Assembly (NCBI GenBank): GCA_039621445.1
Contig: CP154954.1
Location: 49,269,847-49,333,846 of the forward strand
DNA from: Euglena gracilis
Lineage: Eukaryota > Euglenida > Euglenophyceae > Euglenales
Length of the DNA stretch: 64,000 nt
Direction: 5' to 3'
Shown here: positions 27,501 to 37,989 of the stretch, in pieces
Position numbering within the stretch: position 1 is the first letter of the stretch
Layout of the letters: the number at the start of each line of letters is the position of its first letter
Made by a program: the position numbers and the translations under genes
The notes under the pieces: model-generated
Databases searched by the model: none
Seen by the model: the letters and a program-made list of their open reading frames with translations, nothing else
Told to the model about the DNA's origin: nothing

Positions 27501-28502
27501 CAGTTTTTTTCCCAGCCCCGGACCCCCGTCCCCCGCCCTTTGGGCAATTTTCTGGACATTTTTGCGCTTTCGATTTTTCATCACCCAGATCGACCCCTGG
27601 GCCCTGGGGGGGGGGGGGCAGCCAGGAGCCTTTTTCCAGCCAGCCCAAATTTTCAAGCCACTGAGATGGACCCCCCGGGGGTTTAAAAATCGCCCTGGGG
27701 GGGCATCTGGGCCGCGTCCAGTTCCAGTCACCAGCAACCCACCCGGTCCTCCAGCAGCCCATCCCTAACACCGCACCAGCACGCCACACCACTTGGTCGA
27801 CGGACCCGAGGACCAAGGGCCTTGGCCACCGTTTGTCATCACGGCGTTCCTGCTGCCGGGGGTGACGGCCTCCGCCTGGGCCACCCTCGTCGCGGTGCTA
27901 CGCGGGGCAGCGCCTCTGCCTTGGGAGGCCGCTCCATCTGGAGCCGGAAAGGGGACACCAGCGGCCTCTCACATCCCACTTCAGGCTGTGTTGTGCAATT
28001 TCAGTGAGAGCAAACCTACACACGTATATGTGTGGGTTTGGTTGTCGTCCAGCCAGGGGCTTTGGCCCGGGGCCATTTGGTTTACGCCAATAGCACCAGA
28101 AATCCACGAATTCCTTCCATGGTGTCTTTGTAACCCCATACCTCTTCCCCACCCCCAAGCGAGTTGAAATGGCTGCCGAAGGCAACTTAGGTAATTTCTT
28201 TCTGCAATGCCAATTGTTTTTGTATTTTTTCTGCCCTTTCGATCCTGAGCTTCTGATGTCGAATGCAAGTTTCTGGAAACTCAAAACGGACGCCATCGGC
28301 CACCGTGCCCAGTTTCGCCGCCAGGGTGGTCCGGTTCCGGGACCCCACATCCGCCGGGGGGGGGGGGGACCAATGGTTCGGGAGGCGCCGCGCCGGCCCG
28401 GCGGTGCTGTTCCTCCACGGCCTGGGCATCATGCTGCCGGTGCTGCGCCACATGCCAGCCTCCGTCGTCCACGAGCACAAGGGCTGCCGGCTCTGCTGCT
28501 GA
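24387..28502 (+). CDS. Gene B: polytopic membrane protein, tandem paralogue of gene A
   Basis: At least ten exons that align in order with gene A exons 7-16: linker, YIEYLMM exon, AITLTMCMQLGLLVIVSV, RVVVLLVVFLRLLTG, AAFQYAMGL/VFWLSYVLIG, TISNALVVTFVEEVNEYM, VLVLTVLAYALFVLLFP, FILDFVVFYSCLPT, FVITAFLLPG and LHGLGIMLPVLRH. It therefore has the same set of six or more membrane segments and the same NALVVTFV-acidic-YM motif. It ends at TGA 28500-28502 with a short Cys-rich tail (GCRLCC). No lectin or signal-peptide exons were found, so it is either N-terminally truncated or has diverged there. Most introns are at positions that gene A lacks, and vice versa. Function is unknown; a membrane sensor or transporter is possible but unsupported. 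Confidence 0.7.
24711..24839 (+). CDS. Gene B exon 2 (left edge approximate)
   Basis: Encodes CVADELCHHLPHDTCGQF, LKKYIEYLMMPEKGQSSGCP. It has four cysteines, and the YIEYLMMPEKGQSS part aligns with gene A exon 8. The donor is probably gtctatgg at 24840. Confidence 0.5.
25013..25177 (+). CDS. Gene B exon 3: membrane segment
   Basis: Encodes SPSTLYFLLYFLAITLTM, CMQLGLLVIVSVALRDAA. It is the homologue of gene A exon 9. The phase-1 donor (gtgtcccc at 25178) matches the next exon. Confidence 0.6.
25340..25625. repeat. GC-rich intronic element (gcctgcctgggcaggc family)
   Basis: It begins gtgccgaccccaccc, contains two gcctgc/gcaggc hairpins and ccggcgccgaagtcgcc, and ends with poly-C then gggttggtcaggttcag. 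The same modules in the same order occur at 9546-9638, 17993-18255 and 57918-58115. Confidence 0.7.
25767..25903 (+). CDS. Gene B exon 4: membrane segment
   Basis: Encodes RLPPLALPGRRVVVLLVV, FLRLLTGDIAHASILFRVV, DVLLACG. It aligns with gene A RPIALAVVYLCII and MFRLVDVIS. Confidence 0.65.
26002..26089 (+). CDS. Gene B exon 5
   Basis: Encodes EEKGWRARFVAASPLLIT, TSLAAFQYAMGL. It joins exon 4 in phase 0, which gives the same length as the uninterrupted gene A sequence. The right edge uses a GC donor (ctag|gccc). Confidence 0.6.
26247..26350 (+). CDS. Gene B exon 6: conserved membrane motif
   Basis: Encodes VFWLSYVLIGSSPDTLS, TISNALVVTFVEEVNEYM. The donor is gtgcccag at 26351. In gene A the same stretch is split after DTIS by a nonconventional intron. 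Confidence 0.7.
26803..26970 (+). CDS. Gene B exon 7 (right edge approximate): two hydrophobic segments
   Basis: Encodes EAHLRLAALVPANRMRRV, LVLTVLAYALFVLLFPLLL, SVLFITLWTLSMARPG. It is uninterrupted where gene A carries the 616-nt intron 18827-19442. The acceptor is tcccag at 26797-26802. Confidence 0.65.
27204..27369 (+). CDS. Gene B exon 8 (edges approximate): membrane segment
   Basis: Encodes DLIPPLPSFPQPEWRTLQ, SLLLLLGIIASRETKRKL, HFILDFVVFYSCLPT. It reads through the position of the 2.1-kb gene A intron. Confidence 0.6.
27440..27705. repeat. Dispersed intronic element (ggtccagcc family)
   Basis: It contains cttaagaaaa, poly-C/G, ggggtccagccaaccagc, agccaggagcctttttccagcc and gggggtttaaaaatcgccctg. 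Related modules occur at 5180-5330, 28640-28990, 36500-36870, 52210-52460, 56140-56360 and 61900-62320. Confidence 0.6.
27822..27896 (+). CDS. Gene B exon 9 (left edge approximate): membrane segment
   Basis: Encodes WPPFVITAFLLPGVTAS, AWATLVAV. It aligns with gene A VIFAVCLFRLPQIGDSGA. Confidence 0.6.
27897..28405 (+). mobile_element. Nonconventional intron of gene B with perfect 8-bp duplication
   Basis: Identical 8-mers gcggtgct lie at 27892-27899 and 28401-28408. Removing everything from 3 nt inside the left copy to 5 nt inside the right copy gives WATLVAVLFLHGLG in frame. Neither edge has GT-AG. The terminal inverted repeat is weak (cggggcagcgcc against cgggccggcgcg). Gene A has no intron at this point. 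Confidence 0.7.
28406..28502 (+). CDS. Gene B last exon
   Basis: Encodes LFLHGLGIMLPVLRHMP, ASVVHEHKGCRLCC and a TGA stop. LHGLGIMLPVLRH matches gene A IHGMSMMLPLIRH. Confidence 0.65.
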
Positions 28503-30647
28503 CCCGCAGCAGTGGGGAGACCGTCCACCTCCCGTTGAGCAGACTGGGCAGATGGCCGGCAAACGTAATTGGGGAGCAGCCCACCTCCTTTCCGGTGCCT
28601 TCCTTCGACACCAGGTGGCCACTTTTGGGCATTGTTAGCCGACCGGGGGGGGGGGGTCTGGAGCAAAAAAAAACGAGTCAGTCAGTCCAAAAAAAAATCC
28701 GTCGGTCAGCCCGCCAGCCAGCAGCCGTTTTCCGGCTTCGGACCCCTCTCCCATCGACGAGTTTTGCAGCCGTTGGAAGGGCGGCTGGTCGATAGTGGAT
28801 CCTGCCTTTTTGCAGGGGTGCAAAGGTTGGCTGTGGGCACAAATTTTTGGTCAAAAAGGTAAAACGTTTTCCCCCCATAACCAGTTTTGGGTTTTTTGCA
28901 GTGTCGACTTTTGATTAATCGGGCTAGTTCCATTCCGGGGGGGGGGTCAGCCAACAGCCTTTTTCCAGCCAGCCCAAATTTTCCAGCCAGTGCCAGCTAT
29001 CCTGTCCTCGTGGGGACCTGTCTCCTTCCCCTGTCTCCTGGCTTTTTTTTGAGAATTTCTGCATTATTTTATTGAAAGGAATCCAAACCCTCTTTCCCAA
29101 GTCAAAAAAAATTGAAGGTGCTTTTTTCCCCAGCCACAAACACGCAAATAAATCAAAATTTTCTGATTTTTTTAGTTGGTGGGGAATATCCTCTAGTCCT
29201 GCACTCGCGGCCTGTCCTCATTGAAACTTGTTGAATACCTCTGCATTAGCCAACTTGGCTTGAGACAGTTTCCCGGGGCGGCATGCACCCCCCCCCTGGC
29301 TAGAGGACTTTTTTTTTGGTAACACAACCCTATGTCCAGAACAGATGTTGCCTGTCGTTCGACCGAGGGGGGAGGAGGGTAAGCAAGGAAGGTACGGGAT
29401 ACCTCCCCCGGAGCCCTGAGAAACTTCTGCTTCAAATTCCCCAAAAGTGAACTGGAAAAATTGTTTTGTTGTTTTTGTTTGTTTGTTGTTTTGGGGGGGC
29501 TTTCCTTCCTGGACGCCTGTTGAATGGCAGTGGACGTGACCGATCAACCAATGCTGGATCTCCCGCTCCGCAGGGAGGAGGAAGCTCATTATGCACCTGC
29601 TCAACCTTTCCATCGGGTTTTTTTTGGCCCTATCTTATTTTGCACTACTCCCTCTACTTACCAAGTGACCTGGTCAGCTTCTTGTCACATAATTGGATGA
29701 TGCATGGGGAAGGACTGGCATGGGACCAATGAGCTTCCATCACAACAGGTGCCGTACAGAAGTGTTTATTGTTGCTCTTCTTCAACCAACTATCCATGTC
29801 GTCGAATTCGGGTATGACGGATTTACAAGTGCTACAACAGGTGCAACATAAAATGTTATGTCATCAAAAAGACAAATTCCGCCAACCAGAAACAACAGGG
29901 TTGCAGTCAGTGAAATGGCCTTTTCCCCGGAGGGCCTGGGGTTTGGGGGTGGGTGAGTTCACCTTTGGCCTGGAGGGGTCCCCACCATTCCGCCGCCACG
30001 TCACGTCACCTTGACAGGAGGGCCATTTCCGCCTGGGCGATGCACAGCGGGAAAAAACAAAGCAAAGCTCCCTTTGCTTGGCCCCGCCGGCGTTTATGTT
30101 GGCCGGAGGCGTCAACTGTGAGACCCGGTTGGTGGGTCGGGACGTCTCCCCCTGGCTTTGTGTCGAACCAGCCCAGTTTAGGGAACGTTTTTTTTTGTTG
30201 GCATTTTCCCAATGCTTGGTGTGATAATTCCAGAGAGTGTCCCTCCCCCTCCAGTGTTGATTTGAGGTTCTGAGTGCCGTCTTGGGTATGCATCCGCGTC
30301 TTTCCCCACCGGCCCCCTCTGCCCTCCATACATGTGGTGTGTTGTTTGCATGGCACGCGATACTCACTCTGCACCCCATTCCATGTCCACTGCGAAATGC
30401 ATCAATCTCTGTGAACCTTCTCCAACTCCAGCCAAGGCTTTTCTGAAAGGGGCAGAGAGTCCCACCCGATGATCTGTCAACAAGCACTCTGACCCAAACT
30501 CGGGAATCCCATCTATCAAAGATTGTTTCTACAGAACTCAATCTGATTTGTTCATTTGTATATTTGGTGTAGGTCATCAATGCACTTTGTAGCACATACA
30601 GCACAAACCTGGGTAAGGGCGGTGCGGGTTTAGAGGATGGTTATGAC

Positions 30648-32367
30648 CAAGCACCTATAGCTAAAATGGCCTAAAATGGCCTAAAATGGCCTAAAATGGC
30701 CTAAAATGGCCTAAAATGACTTTTTGACCCCCTATAGATGGGGGTCCCTAAAATGGCCTAAAATGGCCTAAAATGGCCTAAAATGGCCTAAAATGGCCTA
30801 AAATGGCCTAAAATGGGAAAAATTCTGTTGCACAACAATTTTTTTGTGAACTACTGAAGCCATTCAGGCAATGACTTTCAATGTCCTTTGTTAATGCGGA
30901 CGGCAAACAGTGGATTTGGTGGAGGAGCACAGCCCCACAAGGCCCATGGTTTTATCCTAATAACACTCGTATCAGTCCCCAAATTCACAGCCCCAACCTT
31001 TTTTTGGTGGCTGAATTTTGAAGGTTTGGACAGATTATTTTTTCTTACTCCTATCTTGTTGGTTTGCACCGATGTTTGTTTCGCAAATAATGAAACGGAA
31101 GCATGGGGAAAAAGTCAAAACAAAGATGAAAGATGTTGGAAAAATCTCAATTGAAATATAAAATTCTAGCATCATATGAATATAACTTTTGTAAGTAAAT
31201 TTAATGTTTCAATTTTTATGAATAGACATAAAATTATTATGGATATTCTATGTATTTTATGTGGATATTTCGTGTGGGTATTTTATTATTATTAATTTTG
31301 TTGATATATTTTCCATATTTATAAAGATTTTATAGTCATCAATTTTTAATTGTAGAATTAAAAATATAACATTAACATTATATTTAATGCAGTTTTAGTA
31401 ATACAAATAACACATGTTTTCATACAATACAATCTTAGTAATAAAAGAGAAATAATTTGAAATTAATAAATATATGTACTAAGTAAAAATAATTTTTATT
31501 GATATAATGTGTAATTGTACAATAATTATTACTGCAATCATATTATCAATAAAATTGGAATAATTTTGGGATATATAATATGATAGCATATGATATATGT
31601 TATCCGTCAATAGGTACAGGATTAGGTTTATATATTTCACTTTTTGCCTGGTGAAATTCAATTTGACTTTGGCATTGTTTTAGGCATGTATATCATTCAT
31701 TTTATTATTATGATAAGTATTTAAAGAATAATTATTAAGATCTGTAATACAAATAAAAATTCATTGTATTTTTTGGAAATAATTTTTTGTTTGTATTATG
31801 GATCTTAATAATTATTCTTTAATATTTATCATAATAATAAAATGAATGATATACATGACTGAAACAATGCCAAAATCAAATTGAATTTCATTAGGCAGCA
31901 GCATTATCTTTCAGAAAAAATGACTTCTTATTGCGAAATTCCGCAAAATGGTGTAGAATTCACAAAAAAAAACGGGAGCCTTTTTGGTAGCACAAATTAA
32001 AAAAAATTATTTTTTGTCCAACGTTTTTTTTCTCTGAAAATTTTATCTACCGTAAATTCTTATTGTTCAGAATTCCTCTATGAATATGAATATAGACTTG
32101 CCGAGCTTCCCATTGTTTTGAATTTTGCATGCTTTTTTGGATGTACATTTGTTGTTACTGAACAAGAGAAGGTTTGCACACGTTATGATACTTTTTTCGG
32201 GACAAAAATGACGCAAAATTATGATTTTCAGAACCCCCACCTATACCTTAAAATGGCCTAAAATGGCCTTAAATGGCCTAAAATGGCCTAAAATGGCCTA
32301 AAATGGCCTAAAATGGCCTAAAATGGCCTAAAATGGGGAAATTTTTGGGCTTGACTATAGGTGCTTG
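30648..32367. mobile_element. 1.7-kb DNA transposon, CAAGCACC ends, perfect 8-bp duplication
   Basis: The left end CAAGCACCTATAG (30648-30660) is the exact complement of the right end CTATAGGTGCTTG (32355-32367). Both sides carry gttatgac (30640-30647 and 32368-32375). Subterminal arrays of cctaaaatgg fill 30661-30818 and 32250-32336. The AT-rich core has no open frame long enough for a transposase, so the copy is non-autonomous. An 8-bp duplication fits hAT-like or P-like superfamilies. A shorter relative is at 57541-58793. Confidence 0.9.
31645..31897. repeat. Large inverted repeat in the element core
   Basis: The arms 31645-31742 and about 31803-31897 are near-complementary (for example caaattgaatttca against tgaaattcaatttg, and ataataataaaatgaatgat against its complement). 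They form a hairpin of about 100 bp with a 60-base loop inside the element 30648-32367. Confidence 0.8.
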
Positions 32368-32517
32368 GTTATGACTGGGAGAATGGTCCCGGAGTGCGTG
32401 CAAGCCCCCTCTTTTCTAGCACCACCTTTATCTAAGCCCCCAGTTGAGCCCCATCTTTTATAAGGTTTTTTTTGTGTCTTTTTTAAGGAATATATCAGGA
32501 AATTTCTATGTTTATAA

Positions 32518-32641
32518 TATATATATATATACATACATACATACATACATACATACATACATACATACATACATACATACATACATACATACATACATAC
32601 ATACATACATACACCTATATACATATGTATGTATGTATGTA

Positions 32642-32700
<59 letters not shown>

Positions 32701-32963
32701 ATGTGTGTGTGTATGTATGTATGTATGTATGTATGTATGTATGTATGTATGTATGTATGTATGTATGTATGTATGTATGTATGTATGTATGTATGTATGT
32801 ATGTATGTATGTATGTATGTATGTATGTATGTATGTATGTATGTATGTATGTATGTATGTATGTATGTATGTATGTATGTATGCATGCATGCATGCATGC
32901 ATGTATGTATGTATGTATGTATGTATGTATGTATGTCTGTCTGTCTGTCTGTCTGTATGTATG
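32518..32963. repeat. Compound tetranucleotide microsatellite
   Basis: The order is (ATAC)n, (ATGT)n, (CTGT)n, a short GTGT block, a long (ATGT)n, (ATGC)n, (ATGT)n and (CTGT)n. The left ATAC and right ATGT arms are complementary. The Tyr-Ile-His-Thr and Met-Tyr-Val-Cys frames are repeat artefacts. Confidence 0.95.
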
Positions 32964-34225
32964 TATCTCTGAATCCTGATTTGGTGAGATTTTGTTGATT
33001 TTTGCGCCAACATGTCTGTAAGTTTAGCAGTGGACCCCCCCAAATGGGAAATTTGTCTTTTTCAACGGCCCCCTTGTCGGTTTGTCTCAGCACCCCCTAT
33101 TTTGACAAATTCAGCACTACCACCCCAGTTCTTCCCCATCTTTTTTTAGTTCTTAGACAAGGGGGGAGGCATGTTGCCTTTGCAGCGACCCTTGAGGTGC
33201 AACATGTTCTTTGAAATGAACTCAGTGGCATGTTATTTTCCGAACCTATGCGTACAGAAGAGCCTGCTTCAAACCATGACTCACTCACCGTAGCGAACCG
33301 TCTTGACCCTTTTGACCCTTGTAACATAGACCAGAGATAGTTCCTCCCAGAGCTTTGGCTTTTTTGTATGATCCTTGTCGTTGTTTTGTGCATTTCTTTG
33401 CCTTAGCAGTTTTTATTTTTAACAAAACATATCTCACTGATGGGTTATGCATTTTGTTCGGATCAAAAATGGATTTGCTGTGAACATTGTTGGACCTTTT
33501 TTTTTCACACCATTGACTGGGTGGATTTCTTTGCCATCTGACTGAATCAGTGGCCGCTGGGGTTTCCTTGGCTGTTTTTCACACCGATATTCCATTTGCA
33601 AGTATAACATGCGTAAGCTTAGCCTTCATGAAAATTTGGCGCCTTTTTTGGAGTTTAAAAGCATAATTAATATCATTTACTTGAGAAATCAATCACCTCC
33701 AGGGGATGGGTAAGGATCATTTTTGAGAAGGATTTTATCCAATCCAAAGGTCATGTTTGGGAAAGGGCACCGATTCTTAGGTCGAACTTTTCTTTTGGTG
33801 CCTTCGGTGCCGAAGGATTTTTTCCTCGCGATGCTGCGATGGGTGGGGGGATCAATCCACCCCCACCAGGCCTTCCTGTACAGCCTCAGCAACAGACTTA
33901 AAACCAGGCAGTCACTCAGAAGTAACCAGTCAACCACTTCTCCCCCCTCCCCGGTAAAACTTGCGCAACTTCACAATGGACACGCTCAAAGGTCTCACAC
34001 ACAGGGCACGGTCGAAGGGCACGCTGAAAGGCACTCAAAGGGCCGTTCTCTCACTGCATCGCGAAATGTGTTTCAAGTAGTTATGTTCGGCATCTGCGTC
34101 ATAGCCACGCTGAATTAAAAGCGGTGGGGGGCACCCCCCCGGCCTACACCCTCCTTGTGCGGACCCTGCCCCTGCCCCCCTGCCCAGCCATCGCCCCGGC
34201 CGCCTGCGGGGTTGCATGACGTGAA

Positions 34226-36391
34226 ATGCCGTTCTACGTCAACATTCTGCTGGATCGCACCCTGGAGGACCTGGGCAAGATTCGGGCCAGGACGCCCCCA
34301 CGGGTGAAGGGGGGTCGGATTCTGTTCTGGGGGAAAGCGCCTCTGGGAAATAACTAGTCTTTGTCCTCCAAGCCCAGTTAACCAATTCACCACACCCGCC
34401 ACTGTTTTGAATTTTGAGAAGAGGATTCCGATATTTTTCACTGAACATGGAAGGCTTCCAATTTTCATTTTGATTATTGGTCTGCCTCGATCAGCATGTG
34501 TTGTTTGCCAGTGGGTTGGGAGGTTTGTTTGTGGGCTTTCCATGTGCCCGTTTGCGTTCATCAGTGGCCCAAAGGATAACCCCCGGACAGGTCCCAGTGG
34601 GGGTTGGCCTGCCACCATCCATGGTGGACGTCAGCCGTGCGGCGACGGCAGCGGCAAAGAACGTGAACCTCCTCCTCCAGACCCCTCCGGCCCCCTCAAG
34701 GCACTGGGTGGCCAGTGTTAGCCCGCCGTGCTGAGGGAAACCTGCCTACCTACCCCCCCCCCCCAGATCAATGTCCTCCCCGGGAAACTGTGGCACTCAG
34801 GAAACTGTTTTCAACCCTGTGAACCCACTGTCTCCTAATTATGTGCTCGCTTACATCTTGTTTAAGCCAGTGGCCCCTCATTGCACAGGCTTCAACTGAT
34901 TTTTTTGTGGTTTCCTGTGGACCCAAGTGCAAGGACAATGCAACAGGACACATCAGTCTCACATTTATTTTTTGCATTTAACCCCCCCAAATAGCATATC
35001 CTAAGTAATAACCTCACTTGGACTCGATCTCGGTTGCCCATTTAATATTCACCCACATCTTTATTAACCTCTACAGGAAAAAATTGAGTTGGAACATATT
35101 TTGTGCAAATTTTCCATGGTTTCTGCCATGTTCGGATTGAAAATGGAAAGGAAAATACTAAAATTAAATAAATAAATGAATAAAATTGGCAAAAATTGCA
35201 CCTACCATGGATTTTGATGATGCAGCAGATTTACAACATATGTCGCAGTCAAGAATTTACACCCATTTTTGGGGTTGGTGTTGTGAGTGAAGAATTATTT
35301 AATTTCATCAGGGGGAAAAACGCAAATCCATTTTTTGTGTGTTTTTTTTTGCCTTTTTCGATTTTAGCAAAATTTGCGGTTTTTTTGCTTTTTTTTGCAA
35401 TTATTTTTCCCGACGATTTTTGGATTTTTGTTAGAAGGTTAGTTTGAACATGAAACATTTTTTGTTTGACCCTGATTTTCCCCCCAGACCAAAATTTTTG
35501 TCAATTTTCTGTCATCTTTGTTTTCAATTTTCTGTCAATTCAAGTCTGAGCTATTTTGGGTGGTCATTCTGGTATTTTTTTTCCGAGGTGTCTGGCGTAA
35601 ATTTCACTAGGCAACTTCCGCCTAAGACCTTTGATGCATCTTTTGTGGCCCCCATTCTCACACCACCCACCTCGTGGTTTCGTGTTCTTCGTTGGAGCAC
35701 GGCCGGCAGGCCGGGGGGGGGGGGGGCTTTCCGATGGGGATCCTCTGCCAGGGGGCCGGCGCCCAGCTCCCTGGGGGCGGACTACCTGCTGAAGACGCTG
35801 GAGCGGGCAGTGCCCCTGCGGGCGAAGGAGGCCGGGATCCAGCTGCGGCTGGTGCGCCGGCCATGGCCTCCCTGGCCCTCTCCCGGATCACCCACCCCCC
35901 TCAGGTCTCCCCCCAGGGCTCCCCCAGGGTAATTTTTTTTTCGTTGTCTTGTTATGGCTTTTCCGTTGTTGTAATACTTTGTATTTGATTGTGGGAATGA
36001 GTGGTTGGGCATGCCATCTACAGGTGCATCATGGATGGGTTCAGCATAGGTGAAGTTTATTCGAAGGTTCTTGAATCGCCTTGCACGATTTCCCCGGTGT
36101 ATGGTTGACCGCTGACTGGTTCCTGCCTGTGGGGAAGGCGGGAATTAAGAGGTACACTGATACGATCCCGGGGTCCCACACCACCCTGGGTGGGTGGCCG
36201 CACCCACGGTCTCAAAAGGAAGCCTGCACCCCACATCAGACAATGGAGGTTTTGACTGAAGTTTCTGAAACCCGGGATTAGAACGCAGTAGACACGTAAA
36301 GAGGTTGCGGGAACGGAGTGTCCCCACAAGTCAACCCAGGGGACCATCGTGCTGCTGCCAGATGGACCGGCTGCTGGTGCCCCCCGCCTGG
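34226..36391 (+). CDS. Possible small gene of four exons
   Basis: Four coding-like pieces lie in order: 34226-34313 (MPFYVNILLDRTLEDLGK then IRARTPPRVK), about 34615-34716 (MVDVSRAATAAAKNVNLL), about 35785-35866 (DYLLKTLERAVPLRAKEA then GIQLRLVRR) and 36337-36391 (GTIVLLPDGPAAGAPRLA, stop TAG). Each has G/C-rich third positions. The last follows a cccag acceptor. I do not recognise the family and have not fixed the inner splice sites; they could also belong to more than one gene. Confidence 0.35.
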
Positions 36392-36499
36392 CCTAGTGCC
36401 AGTATCTAGCCTTCCTCGCCTCCCAGTGGGTAGCACACTTCAGTCAGTATACCGCAGAAAAGAGTCTTCTGTACACCGCCGCACCCCCGCCGCTGGGGG

Positions 36500-36870
36500 G
36501 GATCGAGTGAAATAAAGTTGGGTCCAGCCTGGCTGGAGGCTGGGCCAGCCAGCTGCAGGCTGGCCAGCCAACTGGGCTGCCCAGCTCACCAGCGGTCCCT
36601 CCATTTTTTTTCTCATCACAGCTTCCTCCATCACAGCCCCCCAGCCTTGATCTATCTCCATCCATCAAAATGTCGAGAAGGCAAAAATGTTTTAGAAAAT
36701 TTTGTTTTTCATCGACCCAGCCCAGCCCAGCCCCCTCCAGCCCCGGCCCCCCCCCTATCCCCTGGGGGGGGGGAGGTCCAGCCAGCAGCTCGTTTCCAGC
36801 CAGCAGCCTTCTTGCCAGCCGGAGGCTGGACCCCCCGGGGGGGGGGGGGTCCTTAAGAAATTCCCTGGCC
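36500..36870. repeat. Dispersed intronic element (ggtccagcc family)
   Basis: gtgaaataaagttgggtccagcc begins the block and ccttaagaaattccctgg ends it, with repeated ggctgg/ccagcc inverted motifs and long G and C tracts between. Confidence 0.6.
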
Positions 36871-36996
36871 ATGGCAGCCTTGGTTGCTTGCTGCGTACAC
36901 TGCCGGGCGAATCATTTTGCCACCGCATTGAGCTGCCGGGTGGCGCACCGGTGGACAGCAACCGCCGATGGGGCGTTGGCGTTGGGCCCCGGGCCG

Positions 36997-37155
36997 GGCG
37001 GGGGCGGCGATGCTGGCCATCATCGACCGCGTCGACATGGACGCGATGGCGGCCTACGCCGAGGCTCGGGGGTCCTCGGCGGCGGGCTGCCTGGACTGCG
37101 TGGCGCGGGCGGGCCGGCTGTGCGGCTGCGACGGCTGTGACAACGGCGCCCGGGG
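36997..37155 (+). CDS. Unassigned exon, Cys-rich
   Basis: Encodes AAMLAIIDRVDMDAMAAY, AEARGSSAAGCLDCVARA, GRLCGCDGCDNGARG. It has six cysteines in CLDC and CGCDGC motifs and strong G/C third-position bias. Neighbouring exons and family are unknown. Confidence 0.4.
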
Positions 37156-37989
37156 CGATGCCCCTCACCGTCTGCCACAACGCTGCGGGGTCCTCGGTTA
37201 GAGATTCATTCAACTCAGAGGGGTCGAACCGTTTAACACCAGTTCAACCCCTCCCCCCCCCCCGGTGATTTTTGAGACTGGTGGGTAGGTTCAGCCGCTG
37301 GACCCCCCCCCCCACCTGTGAGTCAAGGGGAAAATTCAGGGCTGATTTTGGGTTGGTTTTGATGGGTTGGTGTTGGTGTTGGTCGACCCCCGGGGGAGGG
37401 GGTTCGTGTTTGACTGGGTTCTCAAACAAAATGGGTGGGTAAACCTGGGGAAAGGTGCCAGCCCCGGGGGCTCACCAAGAGTAAGTGAATCTGGGAGATC
37501 CACCCCTGTCGCCTTTTTTTTTGCCTGCCGGCCACCCCCTTTTCACCACCCACCGCCCATATCAAAGTATATTTTTTTCTTTGTTGTGCTTCCTGGTTGC
37601 CTGTGGCTGATTCCCAATGTTGGCTGCCGACAATTTCCAGGGCCACAGGCTCAAATAGTCTGGGGATCCTGACACCTTATCAGGCTCAAACCCAACACAA
37701 CCTGGGTTTGGCAATTTTCGGGGGGGGGGGATGTATTCGGCGAGGTGTCAATTGAGCTTTTTGGTTCTGCAAAAAAATGCTTGGCACACCTTTCTTTACC
37801 CCCCCCCGTCAGAAGGCGATTTTCTTGTGGTTTGGCCAGTCCGCAGAGTGTTTATTTAGGGCCGGAAAACCCTCCTGTGCTCATTTTTCATCATTCGTAT
37901 TCATACGCATAAATTCATTCACTTCTTTTTTTCATTTGAAACAAACGCTGGGGCTTTTCGGCGTCCTCGGGGCTCGGCTGGGTCGCCGG

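Larger units (their letters stand above)
28503..34225. other. Spacer with mobile elements and microsatellites
   Basis: No coding-like exon stands out. It holds copies of the ggtccagcc element (28640-28990), the complete element 30648-32367, a 450-base tetranucleotide microsatellite and AT-rich DNA. Confidence 0.55.

Noticed and set aside
30661-30818. Regularly spaced repeats suggesting a CRISPR array
   Set aside because: The cctaaaatgg units are directly adjacent with no unique spacers, and they are the subterminal array of a transposon in a nuclear genome.
32355-33093. Long open frames of Tyr-Ile-His-Thr and Met-Tyr-Val-Cys repeats on both strands
   Set aside because: They translate the ATAC/ATGT/CTGT microsatellite; every frame is open because the unit lacks stops. 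The same holds for 62395-63362, 12856-13684 and 48906-50584.
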